From NCBI RefSeq assembly GCF_009727055.1, contig NC_052351.1, forward strand, positions 5,450,886 through 5,514,885: a stretch of 64,000 nt of DNA. The letters are read 5' to 3'. Each line of letters begins with the position of its first letter. Within the stretch, counting starts at the first letter, position 1. This DNA is from Benincasa hispida (lineage: Eukaryota; Streptophyta; Magnoliopsida; Cucurbitales; Cucurbitaceae). Shown piece by piece: positions 46,721-58,635 of the stretch. Below the pieces are notes generated by a model. The model made no database searches, had not been told where the DNA came from, and saw nothing but the letters and a program-made list of their open reading frames with translations. Made by a program: the position numbers and the translations under genes.

Positions 46721-48324
46721 CTACATACCAGCCACCTCAATTGTTCTACTTTTAGTTTAGGTTGATGATGTGATCTTAACTAGAAATCATGTCGATCTGA
46801 TCAATCAGTTTGTTGCTACCTTAAATAATACCTTTTCCATTAAGGACCTCGGTCCTCTAAATTTTTTCTTGGGGATTCAAGTTAATCAAACTGATACTAG
46901 ACTCCTTTTAACTCGGTTAAAATACATTGACGATCTCCTCAGCAAGTTAAATTTGACCTCTCTGAAATCGGCCCCTACACCATTTGTCATTGGAGAACAT
47001 TTTTCTCTCATCGATGGATGTTCTTTACCAGATCCCTTTGCCTACTAGAGTACAATTGGCACCTTGCAATCCTCACAAATACACGATTTGATATTGCATA
47101 TATTGTTAATCATTTGAACTAATTTCTCAAGCAATCTTTTGATATTCGTTGACAGGGATTAAAATGTGCCCTTCGATATCTTAGTGGCACAAAGGACATG
47201 GGACTCTTGATTCAGCCTTCTGATGATCTTGCTATCATTACCTTCTCTGATGTCGATTGGGCTCCCAATGTAGATGATAGAAAATATGTGATGGCCTATT
47301 GTGTAGAGATGTCCACGAGACGGGGCGAATCCGGGGATGTCATTCTCCATCCCCATCCCCGCTCCCCATTTCATTCCTCATCCTTGTGAATTTTCTCACG
47401 AGGATCGAAATGAAGATTCCTCGCGAGGATCGGGTTATTCGAGGGAATTTTTTTCTTGTTAGTTTTTTTTTTTTTTGTGAAAAAACTAATTAATTTAAAT
47501 CACTAAAGTTAGAAAATTTTAATAAAGAACTAATTCTATTGCTAAATTGTTTATTATTATTAGTTTTACATGACAATTTGAATTTAAAGATAAATTATTC
47601 AAATTTTGGCCTAAAGAAACTAATCAATTTTTTGTAGAAAGAAATAAATATAAATCAAATTATTTAAATATATAATCTAAATTTAAATATATTAATTATC
47701 TTGACCAATAACAATCAAACTTGAAATTTAAATGTAATATTATATATAATAATAATAATACATAACATTAAATAATTATATTTAATAATAAATAGAGAAT
47801 TGGGACAGGGAATAGGACGGGGCGGAGATGGGGAATGCATTCCTGGTCCCCATCTTCGTTTAACTTACAAGAATTTTTTTCCCACTCTCTCCCCCATTCC
47901 CCACCTCGCCCCATGGAAAGATTGGACATATTTGCTACTGTATATATCTTGGCAATTCTTTTATTTCATGGTCCTCCAAGAAACAAACTATCGTCACTCA
48001 TTCAAGCAGAGTCAGAATATAGGCCCTTGTTCATGCCTCTATTGAAATCATCTGGCTTACCAACCTAAATTGGGTGTTCATCATCTTCCAAAACCAGTTC
48101 CCTGATGTGATAATCTAAGTGCAAGTTCTCTAGCTACTAATCCCGTCTTTCATGTCCGTATAAAATACATCGAAATTGATGTACATGTCGTTCGTGATAA
48201 GGACTTCTGAGGTGTTCTTGAAATCAAATATGTGCCCTATCAAGTGGCTAATAGCCTTACTAAGCCCCTACCTCACTCGATCCAAACTCGGATTAACCAA
48301 ATTAACCTCTCGTTTGAGGGGAAA
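46721..48324 (+). pseudogene. Ty1-copia RT and RNase H relic
   Basis: Plus strand: IVLLLV, a stop where copia has Tyr, then VDDVILT (the RT active-site motif), NNTFSIKDLGPLNFFLGIQV, SAPTP, and after frameshifts LKCALRYLSGTKDMGLLI. A 630-bp insert (47,306-47,935) breaks the RNase H. It goes on with [34 protein letters not shown] and VANSLTKPLPHS, ending near 48,320. The purine-rich ttgaggggaaa precedes a TG at 48,325. Everything before the RT active site is missing. Confidence 0.85.
47306..47935. mobile_element. MITE-like element with GC-rich inverted ends
   Basis: Inserted in copia RNase H; flanks tattgtgta (47,297-47,305) and tactgtata (47,936-47,944) look like a 9-bp TSD with two differences. 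The ends are inverted: atgtcca...cggggcga on the left, tcgcccc...tggacat on the right, with a GGGGA-rich stretch behind each. The AT-rich centre codes for nothing. The 9-bp duplication would fit a Mutator-type MITE; an hAT-type (8 bp) is also possible. Confidence 0.65.
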
Positions 48325-48577
48325 TGTGAAGGAGAGTTCCCAATCAGAAGATAAAATTACATTGGCCACGTCAAAAACAATAAAGGGATATTAAAAACAG
48401 TTTTTTTATTACTATTTTGCCCCTATCAATTGTGTACTGCCATGTGTAAGTAGGGTGAGTATTTTTGTCTTTTGTGTGTACTAGGGTTTTTCCCATTCTT
48501 GTATAAATGCTTCTTTATTGCTGTTGTGTAAATTTAATATACAGAGGATAAGAGAAGAAGTCTTCATCTACTCCATC
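48325..48577 (+). repeat. Possible 3' LTR of the copia relic
   Basis: Starts TGTGAAGGAGAG after a polypurine tract, has a TATA-like tataaatgc at about 48,503, and may end near 48,577. The right end is a guess. Confidence 0.35.
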
Positions 48578-50428
48578 GTTGTGTTTGATTTGCCTTTCCT
48601 CTCCTTTTGGTGTATGATTTTAATACTTTTCTCTCTGTAGTCCGAGATTTTAAGTTGCTATGTAAAATTGGCCTTTGTTCATAATTTCCACTGCTTGAAA
48701 TTTGAATGGCTTCGGTTTTTCTAGGTTTTGGATTTCATTTTGCTGCATGCCTCTGCTTTTAATTTCGTATTACAATTATTTCAATGTTCATTTTTTCTGA
48801 GTATATATGATTGAATAAACAATGCCTTCTTCAAAGGTTTTCACTACTGATTGTTTCTTCCATATAATATTTGTTTAATTTGTCCCTTCCAACTCTACAC
48901 TACACTCCAACCCCCCCTATCAATTTGTATATTGATATATTGATCAATGATTTTTCTACAGTTAGATTCTACGGCCTTATTTATTTCTTTCTTCCCCCCT
49001 TTTTTTTTTTTTTAATTTTGACGGAAAAAATTTTAAAATTTGTAAACACAAGTCTAAGTATGTTGAATGACCCTATCACGAGCATGCATATACAAGCTAC
49101 ATATCTCAGGAACTCAGCTTAATAATAAAGTCATGTTTTGTAAGGATATAGATTTAATTTTATGTAGCAAAAGTGAGCTTAGGTACTGACATGCATTCCA
49201 ATCCAAAAAAATTAGGAATACTAAAATAGCTGGTATTTTCTAATGGTTAACCCCGCCTCCTTAAAAAGACAGAACTCTATTTAAAAATATTGCACACATT
49301 TCAAATTTAATCTTAGCTTAACTAATTAAGGAACAATCAAATAATATGACTACTATACTTCTTTAATCTTTGAGATGTTTTATTTGCCAATCAATTGTAA
49401 TAGTGATGATCAATTATGAAACATACAAGGATTTATATATATATATATATATAAGATTTTATTAAACATTTAGGAAATATATAGGTTATTGTAAGGCCTC
49501 ATTGCACGAATCTATTAAGAAGTCATACTCCAAATTAAGTAGCTGAATTATCCTTTCGTATATTCAAGAAGAATTTTATTTAATTAATTATTTTGATATT
49601 GAGCACATTAAATAAATAAAAGCAGGATTTTGTTGGTTTAATTAAAATGGCTATCAATCAATCTGTTAGGTAATCATATATCTAATTAAACATAAAAAAG
49701 CTAATTAAGTATGCAAAAAAAGAAAAACAAAAAACAATGAACAAGCAAATTGATGACATTATATATAGTATGGTCCTAAAAATAAATTAACAAAGTCATA
49801 TTGAGTATATAGCAGCAGAAAAGCAAACAAGTTGGAGTTCCATATTATATAATTAAGTAGGTTTTGCTGAAATGAAAGGAAATGTATAATATAAATATAA
49901 AAATATATATAATATGATGATATAGAAATTGGGTAATTTTTAGAGGTTAATATTTGTAGTGATAAAATGACATATTCTGAGCAGTCACGAGCAAGAAGTT
50001 GTTCCACGAATATTCCTTAATCCCATCGCCACTCCTATTCTGCATGCATATTCAACATATATATATAATTTATCATTAGAATCAGTATAACTTAATTTAT
50101 AGACTTTTTTTAATTTATCGACCCTTGATAATTTTCTTATTTTTTATTAACTCTCGTTTCTTTTCTTTTCCTTTTTTCTTTTTTGAATACTAATAACTAT
50201 TACATTTCTGAAACCGTGTAAATTTTTTAAAACAACCTGAATAATCTAAAAGACATAAGCCTTTTATATTTACTTTTAAAAAATTATTTTTGCATTTCAC
50301 ATAATTTATTACGTTATAAACTATTTTTTTTTTTAAAGTTGATATGTGAAACATAAATGTAATTTGTTAGATAACTCAGGTATTACTGAAAAGGAAAGGA
50401 AAAAACAAATTAAACCCAACATTGTGAT
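48578..50428. other. AT-rich intergenic stretch
   Basis: No exon, RNA gene or transposon recognised. It holds a (TA)10-type run at 49,434-49,453 and many A/T runs. The last few hundred bases would include the 3' UTR of the MADS-box gene. Confidence 0.5.
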
Positions 50429-51858
50429 TTAATTTTTATTACTATGAAAAGGAGGGGAAGAAAAAACAAGAAACAAAAAGAGGGTTTGTGAAAAGAAATG
50501 AAAAATATAGAGAGAAAAAAAAATGGTAATGGGTAGTAAAATAGTAGGGTTACCGTAGGCGGAGGAATGAAGGTTGATATCCTGAAGATTGGGTTGAAAG
50601 GGCTGAAGGCGATAGGGAAGGAAGGGCGGAGGAGGCGGCGGAGAGGGAAGTGGGGCCAGCTGAAGGACGCTGCTTGGCTCATGGTGGTGGTGATGGTATT
50701 GCTGAAGTTGAAGCTGAAGCTGTGGATGAATATTGTTATTGTTACCATTTCCGAACCCATGATGATGAACAAAACCATGCTCATTACCATCCATATTTAC
50801 AACCTCAACCCCCGCCGTCTGATTTTCCACAACATCATTATTATCATGCGGCGGCCTCCTTCTCAGCATCATCTCTTCCTCTTCTTCGCTTCTTCTTTTC
50901 TGCATCATCGCCGCCGCCACCTGCTGCTCCTCCATCGCCATCTGCTGCTCTTTTATCTTAATTATTCATTTTCATTTATTAAAAAGAAAAAACTGAATGA
51001 ATCATAATCATGAAATGAATTTAATACTTAATTATTTTAATTACCAGATGGTAAATCTGTTCATTTTCATCCTCCAGCATTTTCTCCTAATTATATCATC
51101 GATCGTCATGGAAAAGCAAAACAGCCACGTTAATTAATTAATAAATACATATATATGAGCGAGTGAGGGAGCAACCTTTCTCCGGAGATTGTCGACTTGC
51201 TGCTGTAACAGCTCTGACTGGAAAAAGAAAAGGAAAACCCTAAATTAATTAATTAAACCCTAATATATATGAAGTGAAAAGAAGAGGGAGAAAAAAAAAG
51301 GGAAATTAAAGTAAAATTGAAAATGCCTTTCTGGCACGAACTCTGTTGAGAGAGTTTTGAAGACGGTTCTCGATATCGTCGAGATCGCGTAGGTGAAAAG
51401 TGCTGAAATCGTCGGCGGTGTAGCGTTGCAAACTGAGCTGAAGATCGTCGGTGTCTTTTCTCATAATCCTAACTCGACGCTCCAATTCCTCCGGGTCGTT
51501 CATATTCTGCTCCGGAATTCGGCTGCCGATTGCAATCTGATACCTCCTGATGATTTGATCCATGCTGCGCCGTAATAATATTAATAGTAAAATTAATTAA
51601 TAAAATATAATATAGTAGAGATTAAAGACGAATCAAAGAAGTGAAGTGAAGTGACAAATGAGAGATGGACCATGTCGTTTGGGTACAGTATTCGAACAAT
51701 TTGCCGTTACTGGAGAAGACGATGAGGCCGATCTGAGCATCACAAAGAACAGAGAGTTCATGAGTCTTCTTGAACAGTCCACCTCGCCGCTTCGAGAACG
51801 TAACTTGCCTTGTCGTCCGATTCTCGATCCTCCTGATTGCGATTTTTCCTCTTCCCAT
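50429..51858 (-). CDS. B-sister MIKC MADS-box transcription factor (TT16/FBP24-like)
   Basis: Exons (minus strand): 51,858-51,671, 51,564-51,327, 51,217-51,176, 51,086-51,045 and about 50,944-50,429, for ~341 residues. Exon 1 (188 bases) encodes the MADS domain from [20 protein letters not shown] to about residue 62 and binds CArG-box DNA. Exon 2 gives the I region and most of the keratin-like K domain ([19 protein letters not shown] ... LNRVRARK); two 42-base exons ([28 protein letters not shown]) complete it. The C-terminus is Gln/His/Pro-rich and holds [12 protein letters not shown], a PI-like motif of B-sister proteins. B-sister factors act in ovule and seed-coat development, usually as complexes with other MADS proteins; that role is inferred from the family. 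Oddities: intron 2 seems to start with GC (51,326-51,325); the I/K segment that usually spans three exons is one; the last ~35 residues are hydrophobic, so the true end may be spliced at TACG|GTAACC near 50,555. Confidence 0.88.
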
Positions 51859-52596
51859 TTCCTTATATTTACCTATTCTCTTCTCTCTACTACGACCTTA
51901 ATTGTTTTGTTTATATATATATATATATATATATACCCTTCCTAAGGTACACTATATACCCATCTGATTCCTTTGTTTCTTGGGACCTAAGAAAGAAACA
52001 GAGAGAGAGGGAGAGAACAAGAAAGAAGTAAGAATATAATCGAGATATTAATGATCATCAAAAAATGAAAGCAATTCTGTACGTATGCTCTAATTTTGTT
52101 TATTTGTTTCTGTGAAGAACAATAGAATAAATCTGCCCTAATTAATTGGTTTTAAATGTTGATGCCGTGAGCATGAGCAGCTTTATCTTTCTTCATATAT
52201 CCCAGAACTATTATTAAATTCCAGAAATGCCCTTCCTTTAATTTCCAACAATATTAATTTGGTCCCAGAGGCAAAGAGGGAGGGAATCAAAACTCGAGAG
52301 AGAGGGGGTTTGAATTATTAATTAAAATAAGAATGATTAAAAGATTAATTAATGAATGGATATTGATTGGAAAAAAGGCAATTGTGTGAGTGAGGGCATC
52401 AGATGAGAGAGAGTAAGAAGTAGAAAGTGGAATTGTGACAGTTAACCACTCTCTGCTCTGCTTTTATGGAATTTGCCAAATTGGGAAATCTCCCATTTAC
52501 TAACCCATTTCCCCTTACCCCTCTTTTTAACCAATTGAGTTTCCACACCTCTTCCCCTTCAATTCCTCCTCTACCTTAACTCTCACACACACATAA

Positions 52597-52642
<46 letters not shown>

Positions 52643-53300
52643 GTTGTTATTTTGTAAGTAAATTAAATTATATTTTTACTTGGAGTAAATGAATTGTATA
52701 AGAAGAAGAGGGGGAGGGGCACATGAAAGTGTGATTAGGTGAGGTGGCAGCCAAAGAGGCAACAGACAAACAGAGAGAATATTAAGACTAAAGAGATAGA
52801 AAGTTTCTAAAAATGGAAACGTGTTAATATGGAGGCAGTTTTACGTCAACTTCAACACCCTTCTTCACGTCCCCAGTTATTCACATGCCCCCCTTTCTTT
52901 TTTCTTTTTTTTTTTACTTTCCTAAATTACACCCTACAACTTCAACAGTACTACCATTTTCAAATATCAACCCCACTTCTCATTCAAACTTATTCTCATC
53001 TCTCCATCATTTTTATACCTTCACTTTTTCACTATTTTCGCTTCTTCTTAGTTCTTCCTATTATCATTTTTTTTTTCGTTTAAACCCTTTAATTTTTCCA
53101 ACCTCAATAGAGAGTTTAACTGGATTAAGACATGTCATCAACAAAGGTTTGATTCATCCAATTCTCCTCGTTGAACTTAAAAAAATAAAAATAAAAACTA
53201 GTCAATTACTTCTTTAACAAATTAATTAAGTCAATTCTATTTTAAATGGCCTAGCTAGTCCATGTGCCCTTACACCAGCTGTTAAAGAAATAAGTTTTTT
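51859..53300. promoter_or_regulatory. Upstream region of the MADS-box gene
   Basis: No exons. It has a (TA)n run at about 51,912-51,935, a GA-rich stretch at 51,998-52,030 and a long (ATT)n run at 52,597-52,642, followed by pyrimidine-rich sequence at 52,880-53,080. The start of transcription cannot be fixed from the sequence. Confidence 0.45.
52597..52642. repeat. (ATT)n microsatellite, about 15 units
   Basis: Uninterrupted attattatt repeats ending in ttgttgtt, about 740 bases upstream of the MADS start codon. Confidence 0.95.
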
Positions 53301-55042
53301 TTTTTAATCAATGTATTTTCAGGATAATCTCTTATGGTAGTAATTATACGCGTGCTTGTGATTAGAGATTAATTTTCTCGTCTTTTGTATTGTTTGCGTA
53401 TAAATTATTTTAACGTCTATTTGTTGAGATCTCTTTCAAATATGAGAGCATGAAATTCACTTGAATTATTTTATAAAACCTGAATTGAAGTGTGGACTAG
53501 AAATCGGGTCAATGTCAACTTTTGTTGTGCAACTTATTCCACGATGTTAACAATGCATGGAGAATTTATTTCCCATAATCGGTGCCTAACCATATTCAAT
53601 CATAGCTTTTGCAACCCAGGATTGAATTACGAGTTTTCACCCTCAGCTTAAGGCATCAAAAGTTTCATAGTAACAAAATCACTCTCTTCATTTTGATAAG
53701 AAACAAATTAAATCGATGTATAAAATTTATAAAAAGGCCCAATCCTGAACCATTGGAGTTATAAAACAATTCTCCAATTGGTCAAAAGTGATGTAAGAGA
53801 GTTAAGATCTAAAGTTATGTTGTGCCTTTATACCAATTCATGGCATGAAACATAATAAGTTTAGAGTAATATTCAGAAATTATATACATAACAGGAGAAG
53901 GGGTGCAAAGTTGAAACTGATTAAGACTTGCATATATCGGACAAGAAATGCCATAACCAGCAGTAAACAAAATTATTTATAGCAATAAAGATAAATTTTG
54001 CTCTACAAAATACAAATATGCATAACTGTACGGGAGCCACGAAATTGGAGGGGGGAAGAAAAAGAAAGGAACTAAAATCTATTCTGGTTGAAGCTTCTCA
54101 TCAAGTAAACCAATTGATCTGTTCTTTCTCTAAACATAACTACAATTAGGGCAGCAAAAAGCGTTGGCCTAGCCAGTAAAAACAATATGCTGTGTGTTTC
54201 AGCAAAATGGGCAAGGGGGAAAACTTCGTTGAAATATCTGAATCCGAAACTTTATACCTGTCCAGTACACAACAGAAATCATTCAGATGATATTGCAAAT
54301 AAAATCAAGTCGATGTATCCCATGATTCAGATGCAGTGAAACCAAATAATCCAATCTCATTTGATAAATAAAGTTCATTTAGTCCTGAATTAGAATTGAA
54401 AGTACAAAGCGGACAATGTACGCCAATAACCAAAAGATCTATGACACAAGTATGAAAATCTAATTAGATATGACTAGTTTTTAACAAAAGATCTATGACA
54501 CAAGTATGAAAATCTAATTAGATATGACTAGTTTTTAACAGCATACGTCAGATTAAGAAGGGGAACGAAAACACCCTATAGAACTTTAGGCAGTTCAAAT
54601 TACTTGTAGGAACTAAACATTTATTGCTACGTAGTATGCAAGAGATCGAGCAGCATATGAATTGAGTTTTGAAGACCAAGAAGCAGCTCCTTATATGGTA
54701 CGAGTAATAAAAACAAAAGTGCTAAAACATTATGCAATACCAGTTTTTCTAATACTACCGGCTAGAAGTTAAGAAATGGAAACTAAAAAGTGCTCATAAA
54801 TATGTTATGGGTATGCTAACCTCAATTTTATTTCAAAAGTGCTTAAACATTTACCTACTCAGATCCAAACAAATATTTTAGGATAAAGATCTTTTTTACA
54901 TCATACCTTGATATTTTAGTTGTACAAGGGAGATGACAGAGGTTGAAAATTGACTTCTGGTATCCTGTTATTTACTCCTCAAATATGACACCCTTCATAA
55001 AAAACAAAAAAAGCAAACAATGGTCAATACACATTCACATCA
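53301..55042. other. Intergenic stretch and VPS54 3' flank
   Basis: No coding region seen. The part next to 55,042 should hold the VPS54 3' UTR. It contains the 54-bp tandem duplication at 54,432. Confidence 0.5.
54432..54539. repeat. Perfect 54-bp tandem duplication
   Basis: 54,432-54,485 and 54,486-54,539 are identical (aaaagatctatgacacaagt ... gactagtttttaac). This is a recent duplication or an assembly error. Confidence 0.95.
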
Positions 55043-57189
55043 TTATCCAGCTTCAGATCCGAATCTTTGATCCAAGAATTCATCAAGTTGCCCCCAGTTT
55101 GGGATGTCAGGTTTACTCAAATCGTCACAAGGCAAAGATCTTATGCAGCCAAGAATGTGCTTAACATCACGAAGCAGCCTGATGTCCAATAGAAAAGGGT
55201 GTCAGAACAAGGAGCATGATGTAATAGTGGTTCAGTGTAAGTTAAACAGGTGACTATGTCCTCAGTTCCTGAAGGACAAAGGAGTATTACCTATCCTTTG
55301 CTTGTGGGGTGCTTATGTCTAATCGAGAAAATGCTTCAGAGATTTGTAAATGGAAGATTTTGACCACTTCCCTGAAGATCGCACCAAAGACATTTGTTAA
55401 CTTCCACGTAGCCGAACGGGAAACATTCTTCATTTACAGACGGTTATAAGTTTAGCAGTAATATATTTTTTTTTCCAAAAGAAGAAAGAAAAAGCCCTAT
55501 TAAAATATAAGAGTTTGCTTATCTGCTTGTTCACAGAGACTTTCGAGTGTTGTTAATTTGTTATCCATGCATGAAATATATAATCACTGTGAAATGTTTG
55601 AAAACCATTTGCTTTTCGGTTTTTGAAAATTAACTAATAAAGTCAGCTTCCACCTATGATTTCAATACAAGTTTGAAAGTAGTTTTTAAAAAGTAGTTTG
55701 GAATTTGGAATTTGGCTAGAAATTCAAATGCTTCCTTAAGAAAGATATGAATCAATGAAAGAAATTGTAAGGATATAATTTTCAAATGCATAAAGCTAAA
55801 AATGAAATTGTCACCAAACGAAAAAGCTCAACATTTTCATCATACTAAGAGGATAAGGTCTGGATTAAAATTTAGCAATGCATTCATTATAGTATGGCTT
55901 ACCTAAATATTGCCTTAACATCAGCCTCATGTAAGGTTCGAGATAAGACACGCTGCAGGTACCCAACTTCCTGAATAGAGGTGATTTCAACCCATGTCAG
56001 TTGGAAATATGTAGAGAAACAACGCAAAAAGTACAATTAAATGCAAACAACATTCTAATCAAACTTGTGAGATGACTTGTGCTGTTATGCACCAACCATG
56101 TAGGATTTCATTCGTCATAAACATCCTTACATGCACAGTGTTCAATTATGCAATAAGCAAAAAAGGACATCGGCAATGAAAAGAATAAACTAGTCCCATA
56201 ATTTAACACAGTTCAAAGGACATACATATAAAGTAACTAGAGACAAAGGATCTACTTCAATGAATTAGTTTGCTTGATGAATTCATGTAGTTACCTTGGT
56301 AAGTGATCGAGCAAACTGACTGGGCTGTGGGTCAGAATCTTCGAGCCTATTCCAACTTTCAACAATTTGAGGCAGGCCACGAAGATGCACTAATAACCTT
56401 TCCCTCATTATCTGGACCAGCTTAGTATGAATTTCATCTCGGTGAACTTTGAAGTCCTAAATTATTAAATAATTCAATAAATGGTACAAATACATAACAA
56501 AAAAAAAATTTGTAATCATAGTTTTTATTACAAAAATGGCAATGATGCATAATCTGCGAAAGCTGTCAGAAAATTCAAGAGAAATAATACAAGAACTAAA
56601 CAAGAATCCAAAAACAGTTCCAGAAAAACCAAACTTTTATACCTATAAATAATTATATATTTTTATTATCCAGAAACAATAAACTAGAAGAAGCCAAAGG
56701 TGGAACTATTTAATGCAACTTGAACAACAATTTAAAATTAAATTACATTAATTTTTTAATAACCAATTTACCACCCCGATCCAAGATGGCTTATAAATAT
56801 ATATATATATATACTTTTCCTTAAACTTGTTCGAGACTCTTCAATTTATCTCACCCCATGCACCCAAAAAGATTGAATTACTTGCACATTAGATGACTTT
56901 ACCTCCCTTTACTACACAACTGCTCAATCAAATTTCAATGTCTGCAATTTTTAGGGCCGGTTTATCGTGTTATTAAGTTTTTTCCCCCTTCAAATGTGTA
57001 CTTTGAGCCAGGACTGAACTTTATGTAATTCGCATTTTAAAAAACTTTGGCTCACAAGGCCATATATTATAACTATTTGAACCCTTTCCCGATATATAAC
57101 AGAAGAAGAAAAGTAAGGAAAAAGAAAGAAATATACTTGAGCCACTCGATCAATCTCTGAGAGCAACAGTGTCTTTCGCACTTCAGGTA
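55043..57189 (-). CDS. VPS54: VPS54, GARP complex subunit, C-terminal exons (partial)
   Basis: Five minus-strand exons with GT-AG borders and matching phases: 57,189-57,137, 56,456-56,295, 55,970-55,903, 55,371-55,291 and 55,178-55,043 (stop TAA at 55,045-55,043). They encode the last ~165 residues, e.g. RKTLLLSEIDRVAQ|DFKVH, LLVHLRGLPQIVESWN, QRVLSRTLHEADVKAIFR and IPNWGQLDEFLDQRF. This is the VPS54 C-terminal domain; the RDEI..KLVQIM block corresponds to HRQEIFAKLVAIM in animal VPS54. VPS54, with VPS51, VPS52 and VPS53, forms the GARP complex that tethers endosome-derived vesicles at the trans-Golgi network. The full protein has about 1,000 residues, so over 80% of the coding part is outside. 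No further exon lies between 57,190 and 57,760, where element G starts. Either G sits in a large intron or the gene was cut off. Confidence 0.85.
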
Positions 57190-57760
57190 CTTTGAAAAAA
57201 AGGATTCTCCTAATTTCTTGGTCAAGACACAAAAAGAAGAAGAAAACGTCAAATAACTTTAAAATATCTTGAACACTATAATACTTCAAATTACTCCAAA
57301 GGTGTTCTCCCTGTATGAAAAAATTGAAAGACTAGGAGCACTTATGCTTGAAATGCATTTTTCCAGTGTCTCGGGAATGATATCCCGAGGTTGTGTGGTA
57401 GTTGTTGTTGGTTCTTTGGAATGCAATAATACATGCTCTTTTATGGGGAGATGTAGTTTGAAAGAAAGATATGTCAAAAAATGTAGTCCTGTTCCTTTTT
57501 GATAAAACCAATTAGATCAGATCCTTTTGGTTCTTCTTCTTGGGAGAATTTATGTCCTCCCTTATTTGCATATATCTTCCCAGTTTCTTCCAATACAAGC
57601 CTTTTTCTTCCTCATGGAAAATAATAATAATGAGAAAAATAGATTCGTTATATGAGAAGATTACACAGAGAATAGAAGACTGCTTTTTTAATTGAAGTAG
57701 ACGATGAAAACATAAAGGTGAGGCAAAACATGGTTTCCCAGACATAGTTGATTGGCCTTG
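57190..57760. other. Probable VPS54 intron sequence, no exon found
   Basis: A minus-strand frame at 57,286-57,477 is open but has no similarity I recognise to VPS54. I see no repeats or other genes. Confidence 0.45.
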
Positions 57761-57798
57761 TGATGTAGTAGGATTGGGATAAGTTAGAGTATTATGGT

Positions 57799-57960
57799 GG
57801 TTGGAGTTTTTATATTTGTATATGAATATTTAGTTTTCCTTTATTGTTTTTATTCTTTCCATATTTGTAAAAAGTCTTTCTCCTATATAAGAAGACCTAA
57901 TCTGCACATATTTAATAAGAAGAAAAGGAGATTAATATTTCTATCCCTCCAATTACTACA
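57799..57960 (+). repeat. 5' LTR of the copia (162 bp)
   Basis: Starts ggttggag (TG changed to GG), ends ttactaCA. It contains ctatataagaag, a TATA-like element at about 57,881. Confidence 0.92.
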
Positions 57961-57971
57961 TGGTATCAGAG
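57961..57971 (+). promoter_or_regulatory. Primer-binding site, initiator tRNA-Met
   Basis: TGGTATCAGAG directly after the 5' LTR with no spacer. Confidence 0.92.
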
Positions 57972-58021
57972 TAGGGAAACCCTAAAAACCCTAATTTTTC
58001 TTAAACCTAAATAAAAAACCT

Positions 58022-58635
58022 AGCCTTGTCCTTGTGGGTCATTCAATCGATTGGTCTTCCACCAAACGTCGTCCAGCACTACCGCTCACAACCTCTCTCA
58101 TGCCGGTGACTCCCTCCATTTCAAAAGCCGCACACACGCCAGAGTCTGCCTTTCACCACCGATTCGAGTGCCACCTCCGCCATTGTAGTTGCTGCCACGC
58201 CCATCGCCAACCGCCGCCGAGCCACGGTTAACTCATCGTTTTTCACATCTTCGCTGGCCGTTTGCAATTTCCTCGCTCAGATTTCCGCTTCACCAATTCT
58301 AAATTTGCGCTATGGATACTCAGATTTGTACACGTCATCGATCCAGTGCTGCTTGTGGGTTCATTCACACAGATCTATTCCATTCTGTGCACCAGCCTAT
58401 TCCTCTTCCAACCTGTTTTGGTTCGGTCCAATCCAACAATTGGTTCAGCATCTGATTTGGTTCAGTTTTTGGTCTGGCTTGGTCAACTAGTTCTATTTAA
58501 AATCTGGTTCAAATTTTATTTTCTGGTTTGGTTCATTCCTGATTTGGTTTAAATTAGTTTGGGTTGCTTCTGTTGGATTTGGTTTAAAAACTCTTTCTTT
58601 TTGGGTGGATTTCTATTATTTGTTAAATCTTCTAC
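58022..58635 (+). other. Unrecognised leader in place of gag
   Basis: Where copia elements encode capsid and nucleocapsid there are ~600 bases with no such motif: first a C-rich part (58,030-58,260), then a part rich in 'tggttcag' and 'tggtttggttca' phrases (58,420-58,560). Frames 58,034-58,231 and 58,262-58,552 resemble nothing I know. Confidence 0.6.

Noticed and set aside
47299..47493. Short frame across the left end of the MITE
   Set aside because: It begins in copia sequence and runs into the inverted repeat and a T run; no protein family.
50567..51007. Plus-strand frames of 100-146 codons
   Set aside because: They are antisense to the last exon of the MADS-box gene; the Arg- and Leu-rich translation comes from its His/Pro codon repeats.
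55043..57189. VPS51 as the identity of the minus-strand gene
   Set aside because: The block RDEIHTKLVQIMRERLLVHL and the ending IPNWGQLDEFL fit the VPS54 C-terminal domain; VPS51 ends differently.
57286..57477. Minus-strand 63-codon frame as a VPS54 exon
   Set aside because: No similarity to VPS54 recognised and no fitting splice phase to the exon at 57,189.
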